Source of the DNA: Gibbula magus | Lineage: Eukaryota; Mollusca; Gastropoda; Trochida; Trochidae | Reading direction: 5' to 3' | Length of the DNA stretch: 64,000 nt | Assembly: GCA_936450465.1 (NCBI GenBank) | Contig: OW388297.1 | Span: 49,201,630-49,265,629, forward strand | Shown: one piece after another, positions 22,648 to 37,083 of the stretch | Layout of the letters: the number at the start of each line of letters is the position of its first letter | Position numbering within the stretch: position 1 is the first letter of the stretch | Position numbers and translations under genes: made by a program | The notes under the pieces: model-generated | What the model was told of the DNA's origin: nothing | The model's database searches: none | What the model saw: the letters and a program-made list of their open reading frames with translations, nothing else

Positions 22648-25009
22648 GATTCAGCGTGATTGTAAACATTGTCTGCATGTCGGCAGTACAGCAGAAGTTT
22701 AATCATGATAGATTGTGAAACTGAAATCTGCCGTTTTCGGTCCAAATTTATTTTACTACCTGATTTGTTATTTGTTCTTCAAACTTTAACAACGCATACT
22801 ATTGCAATGTATTCCTATGTTCAGATACTTCATGTATACCTTCTACAGCACTCTCGTCCATAAAGTCAAGAGTCGTAAGGGAACGTGGCATAACGTTAGT
22901 GTCATCTCAAACAGTATTAACATGCAAGTTTGCAATGGTAAAAAAATGAATAATATCCTCTAAGATAAAGTGTAATTTGAATGTACATTTCTACGACTTT
23001 GTAGCGTTTGTGTGAAGTTATGAATATCGTTATTCATCATTACGTGTATTCCTTGTTTATACAGGAGAGATAATCCACTTTATGGTGTTATGAAAGCCTT
23101 ATTACTCGTTAAAACTTCTCTGTAGTTGGTGGGTGTTTAAATTTTAAGACGGCCGAATCAAATCGTGAAAATCCCAATGCCAATACATGTCATAATGTCA
23201 TACACATTTTCTTAAGACAGATGATTTGATTTTGTAGAATTAAGGAAACAAAATACGAAGAAGAAATAATTGCTGACCATGATTTGCTCGGTTCTTGGAC
23301 AACACTGGGTAATTTAGACAGGACACAATGGGAGAAAGTGATATTATTGGTATATGACTATTTTTCATTTTCAAATATTTTTTTTTACAAAACTGTACAT
23401 TAGTTATTTGTGTGCACAACCTTTTTCATACTTATGGAGGAAATAAAGATGCCTTATCAATCCTAGTGAAAATCTCACGAGCCAGTTAGGTAAGACACAA
23501 CAACTGAAACGGCACAACTAAATGGTCTATTTCCAAGGTATAACTGAAATAGAACAAGAAGACATTTGCAGTATTGATTATCTGCGATCAGTTTTGCCGA
23601 TATAGTTGCATTATTTTATATGCGATTTGAGTATGTAATCACCTGTCGGGCATACCTTTAATAAGAAGAGACAACATATTTGTAGATTTTGTAATTTGAT
23701 CACGTATGTCAATTGTTCAGTGTTTATTGTTCACGGGTAAATGTGCATGTTAAAACACCTGAAAGAAACAGTCATGGAAAAGTTTATGAATACATTTGTA
23801 TGTACAACAGTGACTTCTGACCGATGATGTTAATACCTGATTGATTTTTCGAAATCTTCCATCTTTTACAAAGTTTTACAAGAAGTTTATTGGTCGAGTC
23901 ATTCAGTATTGCTGCCAAAATACCAGATATCAGTATGGCAAAAATCAAAATAACAATGATCGAGTTGGTTACACTAATGTGCGATAACATATCGTTCAAA
24001 CATTCCGGTGACGCTTTCGTTGCTTGTTAGTGTTAATTTTTTTTAAATGAAATACTATTTAAACAAAATGATTTTTGTTTTTTTATGTGTATCGGCGTAT
24101 ACCATGTGTGTAGACACCCACCAATTGGCGATCTATTTTGTTTTGACTGATTGTTATTCATATTTTTGTCGATCAGCTGGTTCTTATGTTGACTACTTTT
24201 TTTACTCACTTTCGTTCGTCTGATACCGAATTCTATTCACTCGTTGCATAAATATATTACCAAGTAACCATTCGTTAAGTATTCTATATTTCATTCATTA
24301 AAGCTTGGACCTCTCCGCGGCCCAATACTTGATTTCAAAGCTGAGTGATTACTGTGCTGTCGCGAAAACAATTAATTACCTCTCATTTAGCAATTGAATT
24401 GTCGTCTAGACTTGAGTATATAGTGTTAAGCGTTTTCCCTTATCGTTGTGTAACATTTACTGACTATTGAATTATGTCTTGAAGACATTGGGAAGGAACC
24501 AAGTGTACATGCACGTGGTTATAACTATTGTGTTTTAAACTTTCAGTGTTTAATTGTTTTACATATACTTGATTTCATGTGATGGAAATATATCTTATCA
24601 TTGAAAAGAGATTGCGTAATCACAGTACACATACAGTAATTTAAAAGCACACCATAATTATAATCTTATACTGGCAACACCTGTCATTCTATTTTAGCCA
24701 AACGGAGAAAGAGCTTTTGTATAGTTAAATTATTGTTTTATATATCCGTTTACTTTTATGCATGTTTGTAAACTATCATGGTAATAATGGTTGATATTTT
24801 ATATATACAAGTAACGAGTCAGTTTCGATTATTTTTCTGTGTTAAACATGTTACTCCTGGATGTCATTTTGTGAATAGTGAGCATTTGCTATTTCTCCAT
24901 TTGTGCTATAAAATGGTTTAGGTTCATACATGCGAGAATCGACAATTTAAGTTTGCGGATTTAAAAAGTTTGCAAATTCTTGTCCCCTCCACTCCCTTAG
25001 GAGGATTAA
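22648..25009. other. AT-rich interval, no gene recognised
   Basis: Only short open frames; none carries a domain I recognise. A 71-codon minus-strand frame at 23784-23999 encodes one hydrophobic stretch, which is easily produced by chance in T-rich DNA. Confidence 0.4.
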
Positions 25010-25258
25010 CGCATGGATAATCTCGACCCTTATGAAAACAATTGTCGACAGTAACTCGGATAGAGACATAAGACACCACCGCAAATCCGTAGCCAAATTA
25101 CGCTCATGTAGCCTACCTTTAAGAATAGAAACCGGAAGACATGCTCAGCCGCCTATCCCAATTGCGGACCGGAAGTGCTCTTTCTGTCCGTCACAGTTTT
25201 CAAAGACGAAGTCCATTTTGTTATTGACTGTCCACTCTGAATCAAGCTATTAATTCCA
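25010..25258 (+). pseudogene. LINE ORF2 C-terminal fragment
   Basis: The frame at 25032-25253 encodes LRSCSLPLRIETGRH followed by ADRKCSFC, the basic segment and CXXC half of the C-terminal zinc-binding motif of many invertebrate LINEs. A one-base frameshift after it gives FKDEVHFVIDCPL, the matching H...C half. The same arrangement is seen at 27145-27420 (minus) and near 28390-28510. The fragment ends just before a CT microsatellite. Confidence 0.78.
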
Positions 25259-25271
25259 AAACCTCAATCAG

Positions 25272-26669
<1,398 letters not shown>

Positions 26670-26890
26670 AAGAATACACATTCCTATTCAGTGATCAAAG
26701 CTGTATATCACATAATTATTTTATATCAACGCCGGTGACCGGATTGTTGGTATTTATTGTCTGATAGCGTTAACAATAAAAACTGATGAGGAATACACAT
26801 TCCTAATCACTGATGAAAGTGGTATATCACATGATCGTTTTATGTTAACGCCGGTGACCAGTTTGTCGGTATGTATTGAGTGATTTTGTT
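26670..26890 (+). repeat. tandem duplication, 119-bp period
   Basis: GAATACACATTCCTA, a TATATCACAT block and AACGCCGGTGACC occur in the same order from 26672 and from 26791. The copies differ by scattered substitutions. Confidence 0.85.
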
Positions 26891-27039
26891 ACGCAACAAT
26901 GGCGTCAGCGCCAGTGCGTCTTGTATGTTGTGTCATATATTGAGACTGCGTCAATAAACAATAATGTCTGCTGACCTCAGTCGACTAATCATTCATTGAG
27001 AAATGATATAGTTTTAAAAAGGATGGGTTATTGTCATGA

Positions 27040-27470
27040 ATAATGTATTCTTTAATTCGTAAAGGGGCCACAGCCCCATGATACAGATATAGTGCAGTCA
27101 TGTGTTGTATTACAGAGAGCGATGGTAATATACACAATTTGAAATTATATAACAGGAACATCTTTGAAGAACTTAAGTCTTGTCTTTTCTGCTAAGAAGA
27201 GAAATTTACAAAGATTCCTTAAAATTAAACCTTTTGACAGAAATAATGTTTGCATCTTGTCTAAAGTTGGGTATTCCCAGTAATATTTTGGAAGGAGTGA
27301 ACTTCTTAAATGTTGATAAAATGGACATATTAAACAAAAATGGTACTCGGATTCAATGTTTGGGACTATACAGAATGGACACAATCTCTCCGACCTAGGT
27401 ATTTTCCACCTCCTGCCCGATACAATTAGTAAAACATGATTTGAGCAGCAAAATCGGATGAAGTTAATAA
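27040..27470 (-). pseudogene. LINE ORF2 C-terminal fragment, minus strand
   Basis: On the minus strand, GRRWKIPRSERLCPFC leads into ESEYHFCLICPFYQHLR and a hydrophobic/aromatic end that stops at 27145. This is the usual CXXC...H...C C-terminal domain of invertebrate LINEs. Downstream on the same strand, the GGGGCTGTGGCCCC palindrome and the nearby TTTACGAATTAAAG look like a LINE 3' untranslated end. The fragment sits head to head with the LINE at 27480. Confidence 0.8.
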
Positions 27471-27479
27471 TATAAACTT

Positions 27480-28892
27480 TAACGGAAACCCTTTCGAGTA
27501 CATATAAAGGTGACGAGGTGACTCTACAAAGGATGCTGGATGTTGTAGCTAATTGGTGTTCTCGCTGGCGAATTCTTGTTAATATTAAAAAAAACTAAAG
27601 TTATTCACTATCGTCCTAAACAGTCTTTGAGATCGAATTTAGTATTTAAGATTGGTGATGATTATGTTGATTACTCTGTCGCCTATAAATATTTGGGGCT
27701 TTGGTTGGAAGAGAATTTGGATATCAACTATACTGCTAAGGAATTGGCTAAATCTGCTAATCGTGCACTGGGAGTGGTAATGTGTAAATTTAAGTCTGTT
27801 GGCGGTATGGACAACAGTGTTTATAACACATTATACACTTACTTAGTCCAACCTATTTTGTCATATGGTGCAGCTCTTTGGGGAACGAGGAATTTTAGCT
27901 GTATAAGCGCAGTACAAAATCGTGCTTGCCGATTTTTCATTGGAGTAAATAATAAAACCCCCAATTTGGCAGTTAGGGGTGACATTGGGTGGACAAGTAC
28001 TTTTTCCAAACAGAGACTAGAAATACTGAGATTCTGGGTAAGACTGCAACGTATGGCATATAATAGACTGCCTTTCATTATTAGTAGTTGGTCACGGCGT
28101 CTTGCCAAATCATGGGATAATATTGTGTCATATTTGTTACCAGCGTTAAAACACCCAGTGATAAATTTGCTACATATATCTGGTTGTGAATTGACTGCAT
28201 CAGCTTAACATATATAGTTGTTAGGAAACCAGCAGTGGCTACGTGAACTGTGGAATGATCAGGGAAATTTCAATGGAAATAAGCTTCGTACATATAGACA
28301 GTTTAAGAACACTGTTATCCCAGAACCATATGTTACTTCTATATTGCCTAGATGGCACCGTAATGTACTAGGAAAGCTACGTTGTGGTACACTTCCATTG
28401 GAACTAGAACGTTGTAGATTTTCCCGCCCTGTTACACCTCTTACTGATTTGTCGTCACTGTAATCATCAGGCTGTCGAAGATGAAGTTCACTTCTTAGTA
28501 AATTGTCCATATCACTCAGATCTCCGGTATGACCTTTTCCAAAATGTTAGTATTTCGTACCCGAGATTCACCAACTTATCGGATATTGAACAAACTACAT
28601 TCCTTTTACAACTAGAAAATATTGTAAATCCATTGGCCGTTTTAGTAAGCCGCATGTATTGGCGAAAGAAATTAACTCAATCACAATAATTATATTTAAG
28701 TCCTCCCATATTTGAGATATTAATCCATATCTTAATCTTTCATTTTTTACTTGTACATACAATGTCTTGTGTGTCTCATTTGCCATATGGCCTGATGTTT
28801 GTATACTATTTTATGTTTTTAAATTGTCACTGTACCCGATTATATACAAAACATGTGACACATTAATAAAATATTTTGTCTGTCTGTCTGTA
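27480..28892 (+). pseudogene. 5'-truncated LINE, RT C-terminal domain to 3' tail
   Basis: The first part encodes LQRMLDVVANWCSRWRILV. A run of eight A's at 27586-27593 shifts the frame, after which KKTKVIHYR, YKYLGLWLEENLD, YLVQPILSYGAALWG and VQNRACRFFIGV follow in one open frame to 28208. After a stop the sequence resumes as a basic segment (WHRNVLGKLRCGTLPLE) and, in another frame, CRHCNHQAVEDEVHFLVNCP, the C-terminal zinc motif. The 3' untranslated region ends in AATAAAATATTT and three TGTC units (to 28892). The RT catalytic blocks lie 5' of the truncation and are absent. Three or more frame breaks make this copy dead. Confidence 0.88.
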
Positions 28893-30766
28893 AATAACTG
28901 AATTGGTTATTTAGAGTCCTTAAGAAATCTATCTTTGTGAAAAATCTGCTAAATCTTCACTCCAACCTTGCTTGTCAGGATTAATTGTGCAGACACTCAA
29001 CAACGATAGTTTCTGGTACTTAGCAAAAAGGTTTTACTTAATATAGTTTCAAAATACTCTTGATACTGACATTGATAGTGAGGCAACTGGTACACCTGTA
29101 TTGCCAATGAACAAATGTTTACAGGAATTAACGTATACTGTCGCAGGTAGAACATGGTAAATACACTCAAATGGTCTTCATAACACTGTTGATATTTGAT
29201 AATACCTATATCAAGAATGTCATCTACGATGTTTATCATAATACGTTTGACATATATAAAAGTACGAATATGACATTAACGACTTATCTATTTCTATATT
29301 TTTTTGCATTAAATTACAAACTGTTCACTGAACATGAGTATAAATAAGTATTGGTTATTTTAAATACCAAAAAGCAAGACTCTGATATCTAATAGTTCCT
29401 AAATTTGATAGGTATGATGTTTCTGAATAAGATGTACCCGTTATGTAGCATAGCGACACAAACAGTGACATTCTAAAATTCATTTTTGACAGTGTCAATT
29501 GTTCAATAGCAGCATTAAACATTAATACAACCAAATGTTAATCATCACATATTCATCCAATATATTCTAAAGTGTTCTCTGAAATTTTCAAAAATATTCA
29601 AACCAATCATGATGTTATGTAACTAGAAGACGAATGATACATGAATAAACTCGTCTGTCTGCCTCTTCCAATATAATCCTGATTCACGGAGGGAGCTAGC
29701 TATTCACTGAGACATACACATGTACACATGTTGTGTGTACATGGCGCCTGTGATCTGGTCGGGAGATATACACTTATCCCAACACTGGAACCGCTACGGT
29801 TTTATGACCGCACCAATTACGCGACAGACAGGTGGCACGATTAATTACCACCTGTCAACGATTGACATAGAAATTTCATTTAATAAATATGCTCATATGG
29901 CAATTAAAAGGCACGTTCTTGTAACTGGAATAAAGTAAGGTAAATATGTGTTTAAATAATACTCCTGTATCAATAAAAAAAGGTGGTCTCATTTAAATAT
30001 GGTCAAAGCAGGAATTGTCAAAAGATTATTCATCAGTTTTTAAAAATATTCTTTTAAGACCTTCTTATTAACAAGGGTCTCTGATAAACCAGAGAATTAT
30101 TACCATATCATCCAATCAAATATATTGCTCATCTAAACATAATATCTATAATGAGATTATTGAGCAATGTTCACTGTAATATTATTCACGGAAATCTATT
30201 ACATATTGTGTTCAATTATGTATAGAAAATCCTCCACTATGTCTACTTAGCATTACTTGTATTATCGGTAGAAACTGAAAATCTAATGAAATAAATATTG
30301 CTAATCTCAAATAACTGTGTACATATTCTATTGTAGACGAATTGAGCTTTATATTAGAATATCCATCATATGTAAATTCCAGAATACAATTTGTCAAACC
30401 TTATGCATTTTTTTATAAATACTATCATGTTTATTAAAGTCACGCCTCACAACACATAACATGATCTTAATCAATTCGATATAAATCAAAGAAAGTTATT
30501 TGTAGTGATTACTGATAATTACTTCTGGCCGTAACAAGTGAAACGGTGATACCGATTTTGCACGAACAGTAACTATATGTAGGTTCTATAATTAGCATAA
30601 TATGCCAAACACTTTTCCATACAGATGTCAATTATCCATAATAGTGTTTATGTATTTTCAAATTATAGTTGGTGAAAACATATATATCTGTAGATCAATT
30701 GATGCGCTTTTTAGAACAAATTATCCTTCTTTCAATGACTCTTTATACTTTATACAATAAGGAATT
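28893..30766. other. AT-rich interval, no gene recognised
   Basis: A small inverted repeat ACAGGTGG...CCACCTGT lies near 29826-29855. No domain or element ends were supported. Confidence 0.4.
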
Positions 30767-30945
30767 GACCACGGTCAAACGCGGTCTGACTGCATTCTGA
30801 TCGCGGTCAACTGCATTCAGACTGCAGTCTGATCGCGGTCACACGCATTCTGACTGCAGTCTGATCGCGGTCAACTGCAATCTGACTGCATTCTGATCGC
30901 GGTCAACTGCATTCAGACTGCAGTCTGATCGCGGTTGATACCGGT
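30767..30945 (+). repeat. palindromic 32-bp minisatellite, locus 2
   Basis: Same unit and same orientation as the array at 22486: GCGGTCAACTGCATTC followed by AGACTGCAGTCTGATC, about five copies with variants. The inner ACTGCAGT is a perfect palindrome here, so the symmetry is stronger than at locus 1. The DNA flanking the two arrays does not look alike. Confidence 0.92.
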
Positions 30946-31470
30946 AAAGATATCTGCAACCGTCTGTAATTAATATTTTCACTTCTCTTCATCAGGTGTC
31001 CATGTTAAAAGGTGACGCGCACATAATATGGACAGAGTTGTAGCGCAATCATTATAACTGCCAAACATAGTTTTTAAGTTTTCCATTTAGCGTGGAATGA
31101 AGGCAAGGATTTTTCTTACATGCAAAGAATTTCTATTACATCCTTAACAATATTTCCCAAATCTTCTATTGATAACTTAGTCTGTTTGATACTTGAATAT
31201 ATATAATATATAATCGCTAATAGAATGATGTTTGATGCTAATAGACAAACTGGGCTGTTCTAAAAGAAAATATCCTGATCTGAGATGATTATATCAGAGT
31301 GTTTGAGATAAGTGTTCATGAAACTTTCAAATTTTCTACAAAGTTGATTTACATGATTGCATTTGAGGAAAATATTGAGGTTCATATTTACAGTTAAACA
31401 CACAAATATTTGAGTCATTTATTTCATTTGCAGCAGCTTTCTTCTGGTGCAAATTATTCTTTTTATTGAT
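30946..31470. other. AT-rich interval, no gene recognised
   Basis: No supported feature. Confidence 0.45.
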
Positions 31471-31834
31471 TTAAAGGGGCAGTATCACGTTTTTTTTCGC
31501 TCAAATAAGTAGATGAAATGTATTTGAATAATACTGTCACTAATAGTAAAACACCCTTCTCTCTTCTGAAAATCAAGTTAAAAAATGAGTGTACATGGTT
31601 CCGTAAAGCCATGGGAATAAGTTTTGTCATTATAAATAATAAAATGTGTTCACAATAAAATGGTCGCCATGCAATTTTGCTTTATACACAACATCGTTAT
31701 TCCCACTACGGATAATTGGTTTGTGTAATAAGATGTTTTACCTTCTTAAGTAAATATAAATGACATAAACTATCATTGTAAATGGGAAATTTGAAAAAAT
31801 AAAATTTGAAAAAAACGTGCTACTGCCCCTTTAA
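31471..31834 (-). mobile_element. TTAA-flanked miniature element, family E, full copy
   Basis: The ends TTAAAGGGGCAGTATCACG and CGTGCTACTGCCCCTTTAA are inverted, with one mismatch, and TTAA lies at both edges. The interior (TTCCGTAAAGCCAT, AATGGTCGCCATGCAATTTT, ATCATTGTAAATG) matches 62578-62911 in reverse. 364 bp, non-coding. Confidence 0.85.
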
Positions 31835-31949
31835 CATATGTTATTTTAAATGGATTAGGCACATGTGAAACTCTTACTCAGCCTTCTCTTATATAGAAAT
31901 GATTTTATTATCAATATTTTAAAGGTAACAATTGTGAATCAATACGTAT

Positions 31950-33600
31950 TTTACATTGAAATATGTGTAAGAAATGTACAGTGCAGTATTATAAAATGTG
32001 AAACAAATTATCATAGAATTTCCATAACAATAATGGGTTTTTTTATATAAAAAATGTTTAAAAAGTAAAATATTTTCTTCCGTGGTGAGACTAACATTTC
32101 CTTTCAAAATTGTTTCTATTGTTTTTCTAACTCCTAGATCTATTTTTAGAACAAATATGTTCTTTCATGATTCTATAACTCACATTAAATAAATAATGAT
32201 AAGCATTTTTACAAGAATATTCACATAAACGAGACATTTGATCTGATGAATTATAAAAAGATCATCATTTAAATTGCTAAATCTATTTTGTAACCGTAGG
32301 ATACTTAATCTAATATATATTTAACTGTTTAACTGCAGTATATTCCCATTCTCTTCCCACAGAGGTTACTCCCTTCAGAATTCCTATCCTAACCTCTGTT
32401 ATATATAATAGGCTAAAAATCTATTCCAGCAAAATTCCCTAGCGGGGAAAAGGGGTACCCCATAATGTATCCATGTTTCTTATCCAATGAAAACACATTA
32501 GCATTTGACTTTAAGAGGTCTTGCTAATTAGCATATGTCCTTTATTCAACAGCATGTTTGTGTTCAATTATTTTCACAAATTCAAATAGCATATTTCGAG
32601 GTAAACACGTTTATCATACGTTTCTGTTTCAAAGGAGCATTATGACATGTCAGTGACAAATGTCACTTGTACGACGGCGTCGCTGATTGCACAACTAGAT
32701 TCAAATGCAACCAATCAGCACACTCCATGTCTAGCCGACAAATTCCCATAGCTGAACAGAGGTTATGATCGGAAATCTGAAGGGAGTAACCTCTGTGGGA
32801 AGAGAATGGTAGATTCTAGGTCTAGGTCACATTGGTATGGGGGACATTTGTTTGTCAATATTTTATGGAATAGGATAAGCTTTTTATGTCGTCTCTGTTT
32901 CAACGGAGCCCACCCTGTTTCGAAATATAAATATCTGTAGAGGCGAATTTCGTTACTATTCTGGATGCATCAAGCTGCATAAGTTTTATTTTTTCGTTAG
33001 AAGCTGAACAATTATCCCATAACTCTGAGGCATATTCAAGAATAGGGTAAATGAGATATATTATCGATAGATTATGACTATTTACATGTGTTTGAGGTTT
33101 CGCAGGCCTGAAACCATTTTACAAGGGAATCAGGAAGTCCTTTGAATATGATCATTCCACTTACCATCTTGTGATAATGTTACACTTCAATGTTTAGGAC
33201 TTTTAACGTTTTCTATATAGCATCGTAAACTAGTGGTGGGTATCCATGTTAATGTTGATGTTCGCTCTTTGTTTTAGATGGATTATAATAAACTAACCAT
33301 GCACTTGATCATTTGTCAATATTTACCAAATCTTTGTTTAGACTGTTTTCAGTGGTCTTTATGTCAAAAGATGAGGTTCAGATACAAGCAAATATCACCT
33401 GCAAATAGTCGCGATGTTTTGTAGTTCGTAATCTATGTCATTGGTATGTAAATGAAATATAAATGGACCAAGGACCGAACCCTAAGGTACTCCTGCGTTT
33501 AAATATCGCTGACTACCAAATAACAGAAAACATGTTGGTAACGATAAGTTAAATAACATTAACCATTCCAATAGTAAACCGGATCTATCACATTGTTTGA
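31950..33600 (-). pseudogene. heavily decayed LINE, RT to C-terminal domain, split by a miniature element
   Basis: On the minus strand from about 33600 down: AGVP-stop-GSVLGPFIFHL (a Gln codon turned into TAG, near 33470-33500); AGDICLYLN where relatives have FADD (second catalytic Asp lost); DIKTTENSLNKDLVNIDK then SSAWLVYYNPSKTKS; IYPILEYASELWDNCSA and KIKLMQLDASRIVT; and ETGWAPLKQRRHKKLILF. The frame is then broken by the element at 32347-32808. Beyond it the minus strand reads LRLQNRFSNLNDDLF and a Cys-rich AYHYLF segment, the expected C-terminal part. Multiple stops and frameshifts show it is old. The left boundary is approximate. Confidence 0.82.
32347..32808 (-). mobile_element. miniature element, family F, inserted in the LINE
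   Basis: The ends CATTCTCTTCCCACAGAGGT and ACCTCTGTGGGAAGAGAATG are perfect inverted repeats, and the TIRs extend to about 50 bp with few changes through ACTCCCTTCAGA and TAACCTCTGTT. The flanks GTATATTC and GTAGATTC form a possible 8-bp duplication with one mismatch. The interior matches 60037-60581 in reverse (GATTGCACAACTAGATTCAA, GACGGCGTCGCTGATTGC). No coding capacity. Confidence 0.85.
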
Positions 33601-35204
33601 GCTTGAATGTGAGCACTCTATGTCATACACGATAAAATTATTTAAAGACATATCACACAAAAAAACACAAAAACATATATACATGTATGTTCAGCGATTT
33701 TATTTTAGTTATTTATTTATAATCTATACTAAAAATGTTAAAATATTTCATGTTTAATTATTACAAACACATATTAACAAACGTCTCAAATGTCACTTTA
33801 TAATTTGTAAGGAAATCAACATGAATCATGTATTTTTTTAAAAATCACTATGCGTTGGCGAACGGTTTTATGTGAGCATTACAGTTTTTTGTCGTGATTT
33901 GTTCGATGCAAGAGCAAACCCACATTAAAAATGGCAATTGATAGCAAACCATAATTCAGTGGATATATATATGTGTGTAGCTTTCATGTGGGCCTGTTTT
34001 AGTGAAAAAAACTTATGATTTAGTTTCTGTTGTTCAGACGTAACGACGACATATACATGATTGTACATTATTGTCCCATTATTCAATTGGGTCTATATAT
34101 ATATGTGTGTGTGTGTAGCCTTCATGTGGGTCTGTTTTAGTGGAAAAAAACTTATGATTTAGTTTCTTAAGACGCAACGAAGCCATATATTATTGTCCCA
34201 TTATTCAATTGAATATAGCACTGTCCAACAAACAATGATGTATCGACCCTTTCGTTTGAACTGCTACTCAGCTTAAGTTAATTAAACCTTCTGATGAACG
34301 GATGTCCAAAATTGGTTTTCAATTGATTTCAATCGAACTGTTTACAATGTCTGCAATTGTTTTGTTTTTGGAGAAACATACACATTTAATCTGTCAAAGA
34401 AGCTCAGGAAACATCGTATAGCATTAACAAAAAGTGTTCTAAAAACTTTCGTTCGGCATTTGAATTTTTGGTTAGCTCAATTGAAATACCCATTGTTTGA
34501 AATGAAATGACAAGGATTTTCATTAACAAGAATGGTTATTATCAATGACAGATCTTGGTAATGGTAATTCGAGTATACTTTGAAGGCTCCAATCGAATGT
34601 CTGTATACACATAACGACATGATTACACAAAACAAAGGGGGAATTAAAAAAAAACATTTCTTTGACTTTGAATAAGACTTTGTTTGAAGCTTCTTAATGT
34701 AAACATTGATTAATTACATGTATATTATTAATTAAGTTTGAAAGGAACATTTAATCGCCTCATGTTTGTCGGAAAGAATTTTTAAAATAGTATTGCATCT
34801 TAACGTGGTCCCTTCTCAGTGTTTTTGACAAATGACATTTTATTGAAATTTCAATTAATCTTTCTCGACGATCATGCAAAATGACTGTATAAATGACAGG
34901 ACATTGAATAAGGATACGCTTTAGCAGATGAAACATACGCTATTCAGTAGTTTTACGTATACAATTGTGATATCACAAAATGTATAATAAACATAATTTA
35001 GGAAATTTCATTAACTTCTATGTGTTATACGTACACGTTTAAAGGTAAAAAGGTCAAATTGCAAGTACCATAAACCTCATGCAAGTAAACTCATTTATAA
35101 AATGTAGATTGCAAATGATGAGAGATGTTGCTGACATCAATAACCTGTTTGAACTTTTGAAAGTTTATTAACGAAGCATTATTATAGGGAATCATTAAAC
35201 AAAA
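33601..35204. other. AT-rich interval, no gene recognised (contains one tandem duplication)
   Basis: Apart from the duplication at 33965-34212 no feature could be supported. Confidence 0.45.
33965..34212 (+). repeat. imperfect tandem duplication, about 125-bp period
   Basis: TATATATATGTGTGTAG, TTCATGTGGG.CTGTTTTAGTG, AAAAACTTATGATTTAG and ATTATTGTCCCATTATTC occur twice in the same order. A TG run has expanded in the second copy and a short segment is lost. Confidence 0.8.
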
Positions 35205-35300
35205 ATATCTTTTTGACTCTCCTATCTCTTCTAAATAAGAAGATTCAAAACAAGAATTTTGTAAAGGAATGTCTTTATGAAATATGAATAGTTATAAACC
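35205..35300 (+). mobile_element. family A fragment
   Basis: GACTCTCCTATCTCTTCT followed by AGAAGATTCAAAAC and ATGAAATATGAATAG match the middle of the family A copies at 36640 and 37380. No ends are kept. Confidence 0.5.
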
Positions 35301-35840
35301 TCTATTTTCTCACAATGATCTTGATAACCCGGTATAATGTTTACCTCCAAACGTCCTGGTACATTGTAGAAGGTTTTCCTATTGAAAGTAGCACCTTTAA
35401 GGAGATTAAGGTTTGAACAAAGAACACATTTTTTCCGAATCTATTCTCAACAAGTATTACCGAAAAGTAAACAAAGTTCAATTTCATTATGAGATGGCAG
35501 AATTGGAACTTGAAATCCTTCCCTCTGAGCATCGGCGCTTTACTACCTCTTGAGCTTGCCTGAATTATCCCATTTATTATCATATCTTCCTGTCTCAATA
35601 TAACGCGAGTGAGGGAGACATTACTCTGTTTAACGAAGAGTTTGGGAATCAATAATTATAGATGTAAATTTGGACATTTGGCGGTTTACAATTTGGAGAA
35701 AACACTTCTCCTCGGTCTTCTGCTCTAAGAAACACTTTAAGGTCGTTTAAATTCGTTATAACACAAAATCACCTATATTCTCTGTTACTTATTATTTTCA
35801 TGAAGTTAATGTACTGTGTCAGTTTAAAAGGCAGATTTAC

Positions 35841-35933
35841 GGTTTTGGTTGAAAATAAAACCTGGCCTAGTCGGTAACAGCCTGCGGGATATCTCTGTTC
35901 CCTCCCAGGCATGTTTGATTTTCAACCAAAACC
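35841..35933. repeat. 93-bp hairpin (foldback)
   Basis: GGTTTTGGTTGAAAAT (35841-35856) pairs perfectly with ATTTTCAACCAAAACC (35918-35933), and pairing resumes inside with CCTGG and CCAGG. A 75-codon frame across it is an artefact. Confidence 0.75.
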
Positions 35934-36639
35934 TGAAAACGTGTGTAATCCTTAGCACGATGTTTTTAAAATCCAAAGTTAGTTGGCTTCTGAGAACATC
36001 GTTTCAGTCATTCAGTTGTGGGTTGAAATATCTTGTTTTGTATGATGCAGTTTTTTGGCGGTTGAATGTAAACTAACTTGATTTCAGGTTAATTCGGTTA
36101 ATGATGCTATCCATTGTAATTTAGGACATCCTAATGATCACATATTATGTTTCCAAAAACAAATTTGACTATTATAAAACTTGATGGTCTAGGCTTTGGT
36201 GATAACAATAACGGGCGCTCTCAACTGTGTGATTTAATGAGCGATCACTGACACTAATGTGGCAAAGGAAAACTTAATGGGGATATATAGTGTATTCTTC
36301 ACTCGACAATGTAGGATTTGTTTTATTTCGAGAAACATACCAACTGTCAACCTGATGATGGATTCTCGAAGAGGCGTTGTAGAAATAGGGCAGAAATCCA
36401 TAAAAATATGTCCCTAGTTTCTTAAAGATATACTTTTGCCTTTCATCTTCTCAGAATACAGAGGAAATATCAATATATATATATATATAGTGAAAACTGA
36501 CGGTTGTTACAAATCTACACTCAACTGCAACAGAAACATCACCATATATTCAACAGCGTAAAAAACGAGATGCTGTTGCCGGAGAAACAAAATACTTTAA
36601 ATGTTTTGTATAGTGATATGATTTGTAAAACAGTACTCG
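35934..36639. other. AT-rich interval, no gene recognised
   Basis: Contains a short TA run at about 36472-36489. The left end of the next family A copy may lie in this interval. Confidence 0.4.
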
Positions 36640-37045
36640 CAATTTTATAAATCAGAGTATTCTTTTAAATGTCGGTTCAAGAACAGATGGGGTGTTGAAA
36701 TTGTTTCGAAATGTTTTTGGCCAGAATAGTTAGCATTTAACCTAAAAATTCATGAAATGGAAAAATGTAATTATTAAAAGGTGATATCGACATGAATAAC
36801 CTTCTTGGACTTTTTGTCCTTTCTGTAGGACTTCATAAACACGCCCCTATCTCGTCTGGTCAAGGAGATTCGAAAACGATCATTTTAAGTATTTTTCAAA
36901 ACGTGTGTCTCTCAGAAAATAGATGATTTTTCAAATTTCAAATTTAATTTAATTGGTTTCTGAAGACATGATGTATCTCTGCTTCAGTCGTTTTTATCAC
37001 TTGTGGATTGAATTATCTTATATTTTTCATGGAGAGGTGTTTGTG
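36640..37045 (+). mobile_element. family A copy 2
   Basis: Shares AACAGATGGGGTGTT, GGCCAGAATAGTTAGCATTT, CTATCTCGTCTGGTCAAGGA, AACGTGTGTCTCTCAGAAA and CACTTGTGGATTGAATTATC with the other copies. The terminal TTTCTTTTGCCC block is not recognisable here, so the right end is decayed. Confidence 0.55.
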
Positions 37046-37083
37046 GTTGAGTGTATAACCAATGAGATTGAAAGGAGATGAAC

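Noticed and set aside
22530..22718. Open frame with a repeated peptide across the 32-bp minisatellite
   Set aside because: The repeat period, not selection, creates the peptide; units vary at positions that change amino acids, and no gene signals flank it.
35341..35652. 103-codon minus-strand open frame as a gene
   Set aside because: No recognisable motif, and the left flank overlaps decayed family A sequence.
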